A DNA stretch of 64,000 bases from contig CABIYO010000011.1 in the NCBI GenBank assembly GCA_902362975.1, positions 1-64,000 of the forward strand. Direction: 5' to 3'. This document shows, in pieces, positions 27,780 to 38,442 of the stretch (position 1 is the first letter of the stretch; the number at the start of each line of letters is the position of its first letter). Origin of the DNA: Caryophanales bacterium (lineage in GTDB: Bacteria; Bacillota; Bacilli; Exiguobacteriales; Exiguobacteriaceae). Below the pieces are notes generated by a model. It ran no database searches. It had not been told where the DNA came from and saw nothing but the letters and a program-made list of their open reading frames with translations. The position numbers and the translations under genes are program-made.

Positions 27780-28517
27780 ATGTTTAAATGGGTGAATCCT
27801 AAAACGAAAATCGAGGCGGAGTTAAGTGTTCCTGAGCACGTAGCCATCATCATGGATGGAAATGGGCGCTGGGCCAAAAAACGTGGTCTCCCTCGCATCA
27901 TGGGTCACCGGGAAGGGATGAAGTCCATCCGGGAAGCGGTACGAACAGCGCAGGAACTCGGGATTCGGTCTCTGACGCTCTATGCGTTCTCTACAGAAAA
28001 TTGGACTCGTCCGGAAGAGGAAGTCTCATTCTTGATGAAACTGCCGAAACAGTTTTTGGAGACCGATTTGAAAGAACTCCATGAACAGAATGTACGGGTG
28101 CTCGTTGCGGGAGATACGTCGAAACTCCCACGAGAGACACGAGAAGCCGTTGATGAAGCGAGAGAACGGACCGTTGCGAACACAGGGTTGAACCTTGTTT
28201 TCGCACTTAACTACGGAGGGCGAGATGAGCTCGTTCAAGCGATGCGTAGCATTGCAGCAGATGTTCAGTCCGGTTTGGTTCAAACAGACGACATCGATGA
28301 CCGTATGATTGGTGAACGACTCATGACACATGTTCAAGATGTAGATCTCGTTATTCGGACGAGCGGTGAGCAACGACTCTCTAACTTTTTATTATGGCAA
28401 AGCGCATATGCTGAACTTCATTTCACAGAAGTATTGTGGCCGGAATTTAAGCGTGAGCATTTTGTAGAAGCGATTGAATCATACAACGCGCGCACGCGAC
28501 GTTTTGGTGGGGTGTAA
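27780..28517 (+). CDS. uppS: Undecaprenyl diphosphate synthase
   Basis: A 245-residue cis-prenyltransferase that extends farnesyl diphosphate to C55 undecaprenyl diphosphate, the carrier for peptidoglycan. The catalytic D26 lies in IIMDGNGRWAKKR, followed by the GHREG motif. The C-terminal IRTSGEQRLSNFLLWQSAY block is typical. AGGAGG precedes ATG 27780. cdsA follows after one base. Confidence 0.97.
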   Translation: MFKWVNPKTKIEAELSVPEHVAIIMDGNGRWAKKRGLPRIMGHREGMKSIREAVRTAQELGIRSLTLYAFSTENWTRPEEEVSFLMKLPKQFLETDLKELHEQNVRVLVAGDTSKLPRETREAVDEARERTVANTGLNLVFALNYGGRDELVQAMRSIAADVQSGLVQTDDIDDRMIGERLMTHVQDVDLVIRTSGEQRLSNFLLWQSAYAELHFTEVLWPEFKREHFVEAIESYNARTRRFGGV

Positions 28518-28518
28518 C

Positions 28519-29316
28519 ATGAAGACACGTATTATTACAGGACTATGGGCAGGAGCCGTCTTTATCACGGTGATTGCGCTTGGAGGCAATGCATTTGTTT
28601 CATTGATGGGGATTTTGGCACTCATCGGATTGAGTGAATTCACGTTGATGCGACAGCATAAGCTGTTGGCGTTTCCGTTCTTGGTGACAGCGCTCCTCGT
28701 TTCGTTCCCGTTCCTCTTATTATTGCTCGAGACTCAGGTTGTCACGGATGAACTTCCGTTCTCGATTGAACAATGGCTCGTCTTAGGGCTCGTGTTGTTG
28801 CTGTTTTGGACGGTGGTTACGAAAAATCGATTCACGTATGAAGATGCCAGTTTTTACTTCGTTTCAGCCGTCTATTTGGTCGTCGGTTTCTCTAGTTTTG
28901 CGTTAGTCCGGCTCTCGGAGGACGGTCTATCGAAAGTGTTGCTAATCTTGTTTATGATTTGGGCAACGGACTCAGGAGCGTATTTTACCGGAAAGGCATT
29001 CGGGAAAGCCAAGTTATGGCCATCAATTAGTCCGAATAAGACGATTGAAGGGGCGATTGGGGGCATTGTGTTTGCGATTGTACTCGGTATCATCTTCGTA
29101 TGGATTGATCCAATCTTGCCGATGATCGAGGTCGCCATTTTAGCAATTGTCGTGGCGGTAGTCGGACAGCTCGGGGATTTGGTGCAGTCTGCTTATAAGC
29201 GCCAGTACGGAGTCAAAGATTCAGGTCATCTGTTACCGGGACATGGTGGCATTTTAGACCGGTTTGATAGTATGATTGCGGTCTTTACCGTCATTTGGGT
29301 GTTTAATCTGCTTTAA
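28519..29316 (+). CDS. cdsA: Phosphatidate cytidylyltransferase
   Basis: About 265 residues, with eight or so membrane helices. It makes CDP-diacylglycerol from phosphatidate and CTP. The CDP-DAG synthase signature SAYKRQYGVKDSGHLLPGHG runs into ILDRFDS near the C-terminus. The frame is open from 28474, but ATG 28519 just after the uppS stop matches family N-termini (MKTRIITG). Confidence 0.95.
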   Translation: MKTRIITGLWAGAVFITVIALGGNAFVSLMGILALIGLSEFTLMRQHKLLAFPFLVTALLVSFPFLLLLLETQVVTDELPFSIEQWLVLGLVLLLFWTVVTKNRFTYEDASFYFVSAVYLVVGFSSFALVRLSEDGLSKVLLILFMIWATDSGAYFTGKAFGKAKLWPSISPNKTIEGAIGGIVFAIVLGIIFVWIDPILPMIEVAILAIVVAVVGQLGDLVQSAYKRQYGVKDSGHLLPGHGGILDRFDSMIAVFTVIWVFNLL

Positions 29317-29330
29317 AAAGGAGTGTCGAG

Positions 29331-30488
29331 ATGAAGCGAATTAGCTTAATTGGTGGGACTGGTTCGATTGGCGTTCAAACTTGTGACGTCATCGAACAGC
29401 ACCCCGACCTGTTTGAACTTGAGGCGTATGCGTTCGGAACGAACGTCGAGGTCGCCACGGAATGGATCAATCGACTTAGACCAAAATATGTGTCGGCAAC
29501 GAGTATCGAAGTACTCGAACAGTTGAAGCCGCGTCTTACATATGAACCTCTCTATTTTATTGGACCGGAGGGGCTGAAGGAGTGTGCGACGGCAGAACGG
29601 GCTGACATCGTCGTGACGGCAGTCGTTGGAGCAGTTGGACTCGAACCGACGCTTGCGGCGATTCAAGCAGGGAAAGATGTTGCACTCGCCAACAAGGAAA
29701 CACTCGTTACCGCAGGACACCTTGTCAAAGCGTCCGTGAAAGAACATGGAGTCAACCTATTGCCTGTCGACAGTGAACACTCCGCGATCTATCAATGTTT
29801 GAACGGTGAACGAAGAGAAGATGTATCCAAGATTATTCTAACGGCTTCAGGCGGTAGCTTCCGGGATCGTTCACGCGATGAGCTGGCTGATGTGACTGTT
29901 GAAGACGCACTGAATCATCCGAACTGGTCAATGGGAGCAAAAATCACCATCGATTCGGCGACGATGTTCAACAAAGGCCTTGAAGTCATCGAGGCACACT
30001 GGCTGTTCGATATCGATTATAATGATATTGAAGTCATCTTACATCGTGAATCGATTATTCATTCGATGGTCGAATTTAAAGATGCTACCGTGATGGCTCA
30101 GCTCGGAAACCCGGATATGCGTGGTCCGATCCTTTATGCGCTATCGGGACCGAAGCGGCTTGAAATCGAGGGGAATAAGCGGTTAAACTTGAAGGAAATC
30201 GGAAAGCTGCATTTTGAAGAGGCTGATTTCAATCGCTATCCGGCACTCCGGTTAGCGTTCGAAGCAGGAAGAGCCGGTGGCTCCATGCCGACCGTCCTGA
30301 ATGCAGCCAATGAAGTGGCAGTGGACCTATTCTTGAACGGTCAGATCGCGTTTTTAGAGATTGAACGATTCGTCGAAGATGCGATGGCTCGACATGAGGT
30401 CATCGCTGAGCCGACGCTCGCGCAAATTCTAGAAGTTGACCGAGCAGTACGTCAACAGATTCAGCAAGGAATTGAAGGTGGGGAATAA
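29331..30488 (+). CDS. dxr: 1-deoxy-D-xylulose 5-phosphate reductoisomerase
   Basis: A 385-residue NADPH-dependent enzyme producing MEP in the non-mevalonate isoprenoid pathway, which feeds UppS. The Rossmann motif ISLIGGTGSIGVQT is at residues 3-16. The NKETLVTAG block, PVDSEHSAI metal site and ASGGSFR loop are present. AAGGAG precedes ATG 29331. It ends 3 bases before rseP. Confidence 0.97.
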   Translation: MKRISLIGGTGSIGVQTCDVIEQHPDLFELEAYAFGTNVEVATEWINRLRPKYVSATSIEVLEQLKPRLTYEPLYFIGPEGLKECATAERADIVVTAVVGAVGLEPTLAAIQAGKDVALANKETLVTAGHLVKASVKEHGVNLLPVDSEHSAIYQCLNGERREDVSKIILTASGGSFRDRSRDELADVTVEDALNHPNWSMGAKITIDSATMFNKGLEVIEAHWLFDIDYNDIEVILHRESIIHSMVEFKDATVMAQLGNPDMRGPILYALSGPKRLEIEGNKRLNLKEIGKLHFEEADFNRYPALRLAFEAGRAGGSMPTVLNAANEVAVDLFLNGQIAFLEIERFVEDAMARHEVIAEPTLAQILEVDRAVRQQIQQGIEGGE

Positions 30489-30491
30489 ATC

Positions 30492-31742
30492 ATGACGACT
30501 TTTATCGCCATCGTTTTGATGTTCGGCGTTCTCATTTCGGTACACGAATGGGGACACCTCGTCATGGCGAAACGGGCAGGCATTCTCTGTCACGAGTTTG
30601 CAATCGGATTCGGTCCAAAAATTGTTTCATTCCGTAAAAATGAAACGCTCTATACCATTCGTCTTTTACCAATCGGTGGCTACGTCAAAATGGCCGGAGA
30701 AGATTTTGAACCGATTGAAGTCCGTGCGGGTCAGCATGTCGGACTCCGTCTCACCGAACAGGGGACGGTCGATCGTGTCTATTTCCAACCGGACACGGCT
30801 ACAGATGTCCATGTCGTCGGAACCGTCGATAAGTTCGATTCGACACATGAGTTGAAAGTGCAACTTCTCATCGATGAGGAAGTCCGTGTCTATTCATTAG
30901 AGCGAGACACACTCCTTGTCGACCAAGGGATGGAAATTCAAATCGCACCGTATGATCGAACATTTGGAGCCCAGTCGGTTTGGAAACGTGTCTTGGCCAT
31001 CGCAGCCGGTCCGGCGATGAACTTCGTCTTGGCGTTCATCCTGCTCATTATTGTGGGGCTCGTTCAAGGAACCCCGACGAACGATGGTCAAATCGGTACG
31101 GTTCAACCGGATTCAGCCGCTGATGAGGCTGGTTTGATGAGCGGGGATGAAATCGTATCGATTGAAGGTGAGCCGATTACCGATTGGCTCGACTTACGAT
31201 CTGCTTTAGAAGACCGGGCGGACACCCCTACGGAAGTCACGTATGTCCGTGATGGGGAGGAAGCAACTGTCACTCTGACACCACAAGCAGTCGAACAAAA
31301 CGGAGAAACGGTTGGAATCCTTGGTGTCACGAATGCGCTCGAACGATCACCGGTCAAAGCCGTGACGACGGGAGCGGAAACGACATGGACGATGTCGACG
31401 CTTATCTTCTCTGCGGTCGGTGATTTGGTGACGGGACAAGTCGGTGTCGATCAACTAGCAGGTCCGGTCGGGATTGTACGGATGACAGATGAAGTAGCGG
31501 CGAGCGGTTTGATCATGCTGTTGAACTGGACAGCGCTGCTCTCCGTCAACCTTGCCATCTTCAACTTGCTCCCATTGCCAGCGTTAGACGGAGGACGTTT
31601 GATTTTCCTCTTGTTCGAAGCGGTACGCGGACGTCCAATCGATCCGAAAAAAGAAGGTTTCGTTCACTTTATCGGATTCGCACTCTTGATGATTTTAATG
31701 TTGATTGTCACTTGGAACGACATTCAATCATTCTTTAAATAA
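30492..31742 (+). CDS. rseP: Site-2 intramembrane zinc protease RseP (RasP)
   Basis: A 416-residue membrane protease that cleaves anti-sigma factors and remnant signal peptides within the membrane. The zinc motif HEWGH is at residues 18-22 in the first helix, a PDZ domain lies at about 190-270, and the C-terminal NLLPLPALDGGR motif supplies the third ligand. Position after dxr and before proS is conserved in Bacillales. Confidence 0.96.
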   Translation: MTTFIAIVLMFGVLISVHEWGHLVMAKRAGILCHEFAIGFGPKIVSFRKNETLYTIRLLPIGGYVKMAGEDFEPIEVRAGQHVGLRLTEQGTVDRVYFQPDTATDVHVVGTVDKFDSTHELKVQLLIDEEVRVYSLERDTLLVDQGMEIQIAPYDRTFGAQSVWKRVLAIAAGPAMNFVLAFILLIIVGLVQGTPTNDGQIGTVQPDSAADEAGLMSGDEIVSIEGEPITDWLDLRSALEDRADTPTEVTYVRDGEEATVTLTPQAVEQNGETVGILGVTNALERSPVKAVTTGAETTWTMSTLIFSAVGDLVTGQVGVDQLAGPVGIVRMTDEVAASGLIMLLNWTALLSVNLAIFNLLPLPALDGGRLIFLLFEAVRGRPIDPKKEGFVHFIGFALLMILMLIVTWNDIQSFFK

Positions 31743-31774
31743 GCTGTTTGTAGAGAAGGGAAACATTGAACTGT

Positions 31775-33475
31775 ATGAAACAATCTAGATTGCTCATGCC
31801 TACATTGAGAGAAGTTCCGGCTGACGCGGAAGCGGTCAGTCATCAACTTCTCGTCCGTGGAGGATTTATCCGTCAAAATGCGGCAGGAATTTATTCTTAT
31901 CTTCCACTCGGACATAAAGTGTTACACAACATCCAAACAATCATCCGTGAAGAGATGAATCGTGCCGGTGCACAAGAGTTATTGATGCCTGCCATTCAAC
32001 CGGCAGAACTTTGGGAAGAGACAGGACGATGGGGCATTTACGGTCCTGAGTTGATGCGTTTGACGGACCGTCACGACCGTCGCTTCGCACTCGGCGCGAC
32101 ACACGAAGAATTGATCACATCGATTGTCCGAGACGAGCTCAACTCGTATAAAAAACTTCCGATGAACTTGTACCAGATTCAAACAAAGTATCGTGATGAG
32201 CGTCGACCACGCTTCGGATTGCTCCGCGGACGTGAGTTCTTGATGAAAGACGCCTATTCATTCCACGCGACACAAGAAGACTTAGATGAAGAATATACAA
32301 ACATGTATAATGCGTACTCACGCATCTTCGACCGTACAGGACTCAAGTATCGTCCGGTCGTTGCGGACTCTGGGGCAATCGGCGGGAAAGATACGCATGA
32401 ATTCCAAGCGCTTGCGGATATCGGGGAAGACACGATTGTCTACACGGACACGTCGAACTATGCGGCGAACATCGAGATGGCCGAAACACTCGACCGTTAT
32501 GAGATGCAGCAAGCTGACGTTCGTCCGCTCGAAAAAGTAGACACGGAAGAGAATCGTACGATTGAAGATGTGGCAGCATTCTTGAACGTGGATCCGAAGA
32601 CGACAATCAAATCTGTCTTGTTCAACGTGGATGGTGAAACCGTCATGGCAATCGTTCGCGGCGACCACGAAGCGAATGAAGTCAAAGTGAAGAACGCACT
32701 CGGTGGACTCGACATTCAACTTGAAGAAGAAGCGAAAATCGTTGAGTTGTTCAACTGTGCGCCAGGTACACTCGGACCGATTAACGCTCCGGTCAAAGTC
32801 GTTGCCGACTATGCGGTCAAGTACTTAGTGGATGCAGTCTGTGGTGCCAACGAGGCGAACACACACTACACGGGTGTAAACGCTGCGCGCGACCTTGCCG
32901 AGATGACATACCACGATTTACGTTTCGTTGTCGAAGGCGATTTGGCCCCGGATGAGTCCGGTCCGGTTCGTTTTGCTCGTGGGATTGAAGTGGGGCAAGT
33001 ATTTAAACTCGGAACACGATATTCAGAAGCGATGGGTGCGACGTTCCTCAACGAAGAGGGTCGCGCCGAACCACTCATCATGGGTTGCTACGGCATCGGG
33101 GTATCACGCACACTTTCAGCCATCGTCGAACAACATCACGACGACCGTGGAATCGTTTGGCCACGTAACGTGGCGCCGTTCGATCTCCATTTGATCGCAA
33201 TCAATGCAAAAGATGAGACGCAAGTCGAGTTGGCGAACCGTCTTTATGAAGAGCTTGGTCAAACATACGATGTCTTGTTCGACGACCGAAAAGAACGCGC
33301 GGGCGTCAAGTTTGCAGATGCAGATTTGATTGGACTTCCGATTCGCGTGAACGTCGGGAAAAAAGCTGGCGAAGGCATCGTTGAAGTGAAAGTACGTGCA
33401 ACAGGTGAAGTGATTGAAACATCAATCGATGAATTGAAAGAAGTCATCGCTTCAAAATTTAGCGAAGTTCATTAA
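31775..33475 (+). CDS. proS: Prolyl-tRNA synthetase
   Basis: About 566 residues of a bacterial-type class II ProRS. Motif 2 is recognisable in [21 protein letters not shown], split around residue 140. An INS editing domain lies between motifs 2 and 3 (about 225-400), and the C-terminal anticodon-binding domain follows. The frame is open from TTG 31766, which has better ribosome-binding-site spacing, but ATG 31775 (MKQSRLL) matches homologues. A hairpin follows the gene. Confidence 0.96.
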   Translation: MKQSRLLMPTLREVPADAEAVSHQLLVRGGFIRQNAAGIYSYLPLGHKVLHNIQTIIREEMNRAGAQELLMPAIQPAELWEETGRWGIYGPELMRLTDRHDRRFALGATHEELITSIVRDELNSYKKLPMNLYQIQTKYRDERRPRFGLLRGREFLMKDAYSFHATQEDLDEEYTNMYNAYSRIFDRTGLKYRPVVADSGAIGGKDTHEFQALADIGEDTIVYTDTSNYAANIEMAETLDRYEMQQADVRPLEKVDTEENRTIEDVAAFLNVDPKTTIKSVLFNVDGETVMAIVRGDHEANEVKVKNALGGLDIQLEEEAKIVELFNCAPGTLGPINAPVKVVADYAVKYLVDAVCGANEANTHYTGVNAARDLAEMTYHDLRFVVEGDLAPDESGPVRFARGIEVGQVFKLGTRYSEAMGATFLNEEGRAEPLIMGCYGIGVSRTLSAIVEQHHDDRGIVWPRNVAPFDLHLIAINAKDETQVELANRLYEELGQTYDVLFDDRKERAGVKFADADLIGLPIRVNVGKKAGEGIVEVKVRATGEVIETSIDELKEVIASKFSEVH

Positions 33476-33478
33476 TGG

Positions 33479-33514
33479 ATGAAGGTGACAGCGGAAGCGG
33501 TCACCTTCATTTGT
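33479..33514 (+). terminator. Hairpin terminator after proS
   Basis: Perfect 11-bp stem ATGAAGGTGAC / GTCACCTTCAT around a 10-base loop, followed only by TTGT. The stem is strong and the T tract short, so termination may be partial before polC. Confidence 0.55.
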
Positions 33515-33545
33515 CGAATTGGCATAAAGGGGGAAAGACGGACCC

Positions 33546-36500
33546 GTGGAAGCAAATCAAAAGATGCAATTATTATTAAGTGACCTTGGGATTACGACCG
33601 AGACGGACCTGTTTGATCAGGCCGAACTCTCACGGCTCGTCGTCAACAAGAAGCGACGGACGTGGACGTTTTATTTTTCATTTCCAAAAGTATTGCCATA
33701 CGACGTGCATCAATTGTTCATGAGTCGATTAGAAAATCGTTATGCGACGTTTGCGGATGAGGTGTACGCTCGGTTCTCGACAACAGCTGGTGGAAGTGAG
33801 CAAGACTATATCGACTATTGGCCACGAATCGTCAGCGAGTTGAGCCAAGTATCTGGTGCGATGCGCAGTTATTTCGGTTCCGTTTCGCCACGATTCGAGC
33901 AGAACAAACTCATGATCCCGGTGCGTTCCGCACCTGAGGCGAGTTATGTGGACAAAGAGCTCTGTCAAGAAGTGCAGGCGCTCTATAGTGCCTATGGGTT
34001 CACGAAAAAACCGTGTCAGGCTCAATTTTCGGAAGACGCTGAGGCGAACCAGGCCCTTCGTGAACAGGTCGTTCAAGAAGACATCGAACAAGCAAAAATG
34101 GCACTGGCTGCCCAATTCGCCAAGGCGACAGAAACGAATGACGAACCGATCACAGAAATCCGGATGGGTGCGCTCATCAAAGATGAGATCGTCCCAATCA
34201 AGACGGTTATCGAGGAGGAACGACGTGTCGCGATTCGTGGACTCGTTTTCTCGGCAGAACGGAAAGAATTGAAGAGTGGGAAGAAACTGTTCACGTTCAA
34301 GATGACGGATTACACCGACTCATTGATTGTGAAAGTATTTGCCCGCGATGACGATGACGACCGTATGCTCAGTGCCGTCAAAAAAGGTATGTGGATTCAA
34401 ACAGCTGGGCGGGTCGAAGAGGATTCGTTCATGCGCGAACTATGTATGATGGCATCTCAACTTCAAGAAGTGAAGGTCGAACCGCCACGTGACGAATGGG
34501 AAGGCGAGAAACGCGTCGAACTTCACGCGCACACACAGATGAGCCAAATGGATGCCGTCACAAACGTCTCGGCGCTCGTCGCCCGTGCTGCGAAATGGGG
34601 ACATCGTGCCATTGCCATCACCGACCATGCCGGAGTCCAGGCGTTCCCAGAAGCATATTATGCTGGGAAGAAGAACGACATTAAAGTGTTATACGGAGTC
34701 GAGGCGAACGTCGTCAACGATGGTGTCCCTGTGGCTTATCATGCGACCGATGTGGCATTGGATGATGCGACATACGTCGTCTTCGATGTCGAGACGACGG
34801 GACTTTCTGCCGTCTACAATAAAATCATCGAACTTGCTGGGGTTAAAATCAAGGACGGGGAAATCATTGACCGGTTTGAGGCGTTCGCCGACCCGAAACA
34901 TGCCTTGTCAGCGACCACGATTGAATTGACAGGGATCACGGATGACATGGTCCAAGGTCAACCGGACCCGGAAGTGATTACGAAACAGTTCGTCGATTGG
35001 TGTGGCGACAGCATTCTTGTCGCCCATAACGCATCATTCGATATGGGCTTCCTTGAGGCGACTCTCCGTAGCGGAGGCCATGAACCAGGCGATTATCCGG
35101 TCATCGATACGCTCGAACTTGCTCGAACGTTGATGCCGACGTTGAAGAATCACCGACTCAATACACTTGCAAAACGATTCGATATCGAATTGACACAACA
35201 TCACCGTGCCATTTATGATGCGGAAGCAACGGCATATTTGCTCATGAAGCTACTCGATCTCGCTAAGCAGATGTTCGAGATGACGACACATCGCTCGTTG
35301 AACGCGAAAGTCGGGAGTGACGTATCGAAGATTCGTCCGTTCCATGCGACCATCTACGCGAAAAATAAAAAGCCAGGACTTCGACATTTATACGAGCTCA
35401 TCTCCTTATCTCACATCGATTACTTGTATCGGATGGCACGCATGCCACGTTCCGAGCTCGTGAAGCGACGGGAAGGACTGCTGATTGGTTCCGCTTGCGA
35501 TAACGGGGAGATTTTTGACGCCGCCTTGAACAAGTCGGATGATGAACTCGAGAAGATGATGTCGTTTTACGACTTTATCGAGATTCACCCACCGGCTCTC
35601 TACCATCATTTAATTGATAAAGAGATTGTGGCGAATGAGTTAGAACTCCGCGAAATCATTAAGCGTATCATTCGCGTCGCCGAGAAGGCCGAGTTACCGG
35701 TTTGTGCGACAGGGAATGTGCACTATCTAGATCGGTCCGACCGGTCTTATCGCGAAATTTTGATTCGTACCCAAGGTGGGGCGAACTTTATCAATACGCG
35801 TAAAGAATTACCGCATGCGCACTTCCGGACGACGAAGGAAATGATGGAAGAGTTCAAGTTTTTAGGAGACGATGTAGCGCGTGAAATCGTCATCACGAAT
35901 CCGAATGCAATCGCCGACCAGATTGAGTCGATACAAATCATCCCGGATGATTTGTATACGCCGAAAATTGAAGGGGCGGATGATGAGGTTCGGAATATGA
36001 GCTACGACATGGCTCGCTCTATTTACGGGGACGAGCTGCCTGAGATTGTGGAGGCGCGTCTTGAGAAAGAGCTCAAGTCGATTATCGGCCACGGGTTCGC
36101 CGTCATTTATTTGATTTCGCATAAACTCGTTAAAAAATCACTCGATGATGGGTATCTGGTCGGGTCGCGAGGGTCGGTCGGTTCAAGTTTGGTCGCAACG
36201 ATGACGGAGATCACAGAAGTCAACCCGCTACCTCCACACTACGTCTGTCCGAACTGTCAGCACTCACATTTCTTCAACGACGGGTCGGTCGGGTCGGGAT
36301 ATGACTTACCGGACAAGGAGTGTCCGGAGTGCGGCACGTGGTACAAAAAAGACGGTCATGATATTCCGTTCGAGACATTCCTCGGTTTCAAAGGGGACAA
36401 AGTACCGGATATCGACTTGAACTTCTCTGGTGAATATCAACCGCATGCCCATGCCTATACAAAAGTGCTGTTCGGAGAAGAGTATGTGTATCGTGCCGGG

Positions 36501-37838
36501 ACAATCGGAACGATTGCCGACAAGACGGCTTATGGATACGTGAAAGGCTATGCAACCGAAAACGATAAGATTTACCGAAACGCTGAAGTCGACCGTCTCG
36601 TGTCCGGGGTCACCGGGGTGAAACGGACGACAGGGCAACACCCAGGGGGAATCATCGTCGTACCGGACTACATGGACATCGCGGACATTTCTCCGATCCA
36701 GTATCCGGCGGATGACAATTCATCTGAGTGGAAGACGACTCACTTTGACTTCCACTCCATCCATGACAACTTATTGAAACTCGATATTCTCGGTCATGAT
36801 GACCCGACCGTCATCCGGATGTTACAGGACTTGTCCGGTATCGATCCGAAGACGATTCCGACGGATGATCCGACTGTCATGAAGATTTTTTCATCACCAG
36901 AAGTGCTTGGGGTGACACCGGAACAGATTGAATCGAAGACCGGGACGCTCGGGATTCCTGAATTCGGGACAAAATTTGTCCGTCAGATGCTTGAAGAGAC
37001 AAAACCGTCGACATTCTCGGAACTTGTTCAAATTTCGGGTCTATCCCACGGAACAGATGTCTGGCTCGGGAACGCGAACGAATTGATTTATAACGGGACG
37101 TGCGAACTGAAAGATGTCATTGGTTGTCGAGATGACATCATGGTCTATCTGATTTATGCAGGCCTCGAACCATCATTCGCCTTTAAAATCATGGAGTCCG
37201 TCCGGAAAGGGAAAGGACTCACGGAAGAGATGGAGTCCGAGATGCGGAAGAATGACGTGCCGGAATGGTATATCTCGTCTTGTAAGAAAATCAAGTACAT
37301 GTTCCCGAAAGCTCACGCGACTGCCTACGTCTTAATGGCGGTCCGGATTGCATACTTCAAAGTGCATCATCCGATTCTGTACTACGCGACGTACTTTACC
37401 GTTCGGGCGGGAGATTTTGACTTGTCCGCAATGATCAAAGGTCCTCAGGCCGTACGGAAGGCGATGTCGGATATCCGAGAAAAAGGGTTCGATGCGACAG
37501 CGAAGGATAAAGGACTGCACACGGTCCTCGAACTGGCGCTCGAAATGCTCGAGCGGGGTATGAAGTTCCAAAACATCGACTTGTATCGATCGAGCGCGAC
37601 AGAGTTCTTGATTGAAGACAATACGCTGATTCCACCGTTCAACGCGGTCGACGGCCTTGGAACGAATGCGGCGAAAGCAATCGTCGAAGCGAGAGAAGAA
37701 GGACAGTTCCTTTCGAAAGAAGATTTGCGGAAACGTGCGAAACTTTCGAAAACGGTCATCGAGACACTCGATACGATGAAATGTCTCGAAGGTCTACCTG
37801 ATGAGAACCAACTCTCATTCTTTGATTTTGGGGTGTAA
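33546..37838 (+). CDS. polC: DNA polymerase III alpha subunit, PolC type
   Basis: A 1430-residue replicative polymerase of the Gram-positive PolC class. In order: an N-terminal domain; an OB domain (about 225-315); a PHP domain opening with VELHAHTQMSQMDAV (about 323); a DnaQ-like 3'-5' exonuclease inserted in PHP with FDVETTGL (about 414); a zinc knuckle CPNC...CPECG (about 901-925); the catalytic PDIDLNFSGEYQ (about 955); and a helix-hairpin-helix region near the end. GTG 33546 is preceded by AAAGGGGGAAAG. Length is close to B. subtilis PolC. Confidence 0.98.
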   Translation: MEANQKMQLLLSDLGITTETDLFDQAELSRLVVNKKRRTWTFYFSFPKVLPYDVHQLFMSRLENRYATFADEVYARFSTTAGGSEQDYIDYWPRIVSELSQVSGAMRSYFGSVSPRFEQNKLMIPVRSAPEASYVDKELCQEVQALYSAYGFTKKPCQAQFSEDAEANQALREQVVQEDIEQAKMALAAQFAKATETNDEPITEIRMGALIKDEIVPIKTVIEEERRVAIRGLVFSAERKELKSGKKLFTFKMTDYTDSLIVKVFARDDDDDRMLSAVKKGMWIQTAGRVEEDSFMRELCMMASQLQEVKVEPPRDEWEGEKRVELHAHTQMSQMDAVTNVSALVARAAKWGHRAIAITDHAGVQAFPEAYYAGKKNDIKVLYGVEANVVNDGVPVAYHATDVALDDATYVVFDVETTGLSAVYNKIIELAGVKIKDGEIIDRFEAFADPKHALSATTIELTGITDDMVQGQPDPEVITKQFVDWCGDSILVAHNASFDMGFLEATLRSGGHEPGDYPVIDTLELARTLMPTLKNHRLNTLAKRFDIELTQHHRAIYDAEATAYLLMKLLDLAKQMFEMTTHRSLNAKVGSDVSKIRPFHATIYAKNKKPGLRHLYELISLSHIDYLYRMARMPRSELVKRREGLLIGSACDNGEIFDAALNKSDDELEKMMSFYDFIEIHPPALYHHLIDKEIVANELELREIIKRIIRVAEKAELPVCATGNVHYLDRSDRSYREILIRTQGGANFINTRKELPHAHFRTTKEMMEEFKFLGDDVAREIVITNPNAIADQIESIQIIPDDLYTPKIEGADDEVRNMSYDMARSIYGDELPEIVEARLEKELKSIIGHGFAVIYLISHKLVKKSLDDGYLVGSRGSVGSSLVATMTEITEVNPLPPHYVCPNCQHSHFFNDGSVGSGYDLPDKECPECGTWYKKDGHDIPFETFLGFKGDKVPDIDLNFSGEYQPHAHAYTKVLFGEEYVYRAGTIGTIADKTAYGYVKGYATENDKIYRNAEVDRLVSGVTGVKRTTGQHPGGIIVVPDYMDIADISPIQYPADDNSSEWKTTHFDFHSIHDNLLKLDILGHDDPTVIRMLQDLSGIDPKTIPTDDPTVMKIFSSPEVLGVTPEQIESKTGTLGIPEFGTKFVRQMLEETKPSTFSELVQISGLSHGTDVWLGNANELIYNGTCELKDVIGCRDDIMVYLIYAGLEPSFAFKIMESVRKGKGLTEEMESEMRKNDVPEWYISSCKKIKYMFPKAHATAYVLMAVRIAYFKVHHPILYYATYFTVRAGDFDLSAMIKGPQAVRKAMSDIREKGFDATAKDKGLHTVLELALEMLERGMKFQNIDLYRSSATEFLIEDNTLIPPFNAVDGLGTNAAKAIVEAREEGQFLSKEDLRKRAKLSKTVIETLDTMKCLEGLPDENQLSFFDFGV

Positions 37839-37839
37839 G

Positions 37840-37869
37840 TTGCGATTTATCGTGAAAATATGATATATT
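37840..37869 (+). promoter_or_regulatory. SigA-type promoter of the rimP-nusA-infB operon
   Basis: TTGCGA at 37840-37845, an 18-base spacer and TATATT at 37864-37869 with an extended TG two bases upstream. It begins one base after the polC stop. Transcription would start near 37876, giving a leader of about 80 bases that holds the hairpin at 37900-37925. Confidence 0.7.
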
Positions 37870-37899
37870 GGTATCGAACAAAGTTGGATACTACGACGG

Positions 37900-37925
37900 A
37901 AAGGAGTAGGGAACCCTACTCCTTT
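37900..37925 (+). promoter_or_regulatory. Strong hairpin in rimP leader
   Basis: AAAGGAGTAGGG and CCCTACTCCTTT are perfectly complementary around AA, so the real loop is about 4 bases. The hairpin lies in the predicted leader about 30 bases before rimP, and its 3' arm is followed by CTTGT, not a full T run. It could be an attenuator for NusA autoregulation, or a 5' stabiliser; function is inferred. The 5' arm also contains a decoy GGAG. Confidence 0.5.
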
Positions 37926-37957
37926 CTTGTATGTAAAAGCCAGAAGGAGGGATGAGA

Positions 37958-38428
37958 GTGTCCAAAATAACAGAAGTCGTTGAATCGATTGCGTTGCCGA
38001 TCGTAGAACGGGAAAACATGGAATTGGTCGATGTGGAATTCGTTAAGGAAGGTCCAGACTGGTTCTTGCGCGTCTATATCGATAAGCCGGGGGGCGTCGA
38101 TTTGGACGATTGCGTCAATATCAATGAACAGCTCTCGGAAAAACTAAACGAAACCGATCCGATTGAACAGGCTTATTATCTTGATGTCTCGAGTCCTGGT
38201 GCGGAGCGTCCGCTGAAAAAGCCGAGCGATTTTGAACGTGCGGTAGGCAAAAATGTCTACATGAAAACGTTCGCTCCGATCGATGGTGCCAAAGAGTTTG
38301 AAGGAATTTTGACGGCATATGATGGGGAAACTGTTGTGATCGAGACACGCATCAAGACAAGAAAAAAAGCGGTATCGCTATCGGTTGACAAAATTGCACA
38401 AGCCCGCTTAGCGGTCACGTTTAGTTAA
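37958..38428 (+). CDS. rimP: Ribosome maturation factor RimP
   Basis: About 156 residues. RimP assists 30S subunit maturation. The core contains VDVEFVKEGPDWFLRVYIDKP split near residues 20-40 and the YYLDVSSPGAERPL motif. ATG 37952 sits directly against AAGGAGGG, while GTG 37958 is 6 bases further and the likely start. First gene of the nusA operon. Confidence 0.95.
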   Translation: MSKITEVVESIALPIVERENMELVDVEFVKEGPDWFLRVYIDKPGGVDLDDCVNINEQLSEKLNETDPIEQAYYLDVSSPGAERPLKKPSDFERAVGKNVYMKTFAPIDGAKEFEGILTAYDGETVVIETRIKTRKKAVSLSVDKIAQARLAVTFS

Positions 38429-38442
38429 GGAGAGGGAAGAAG

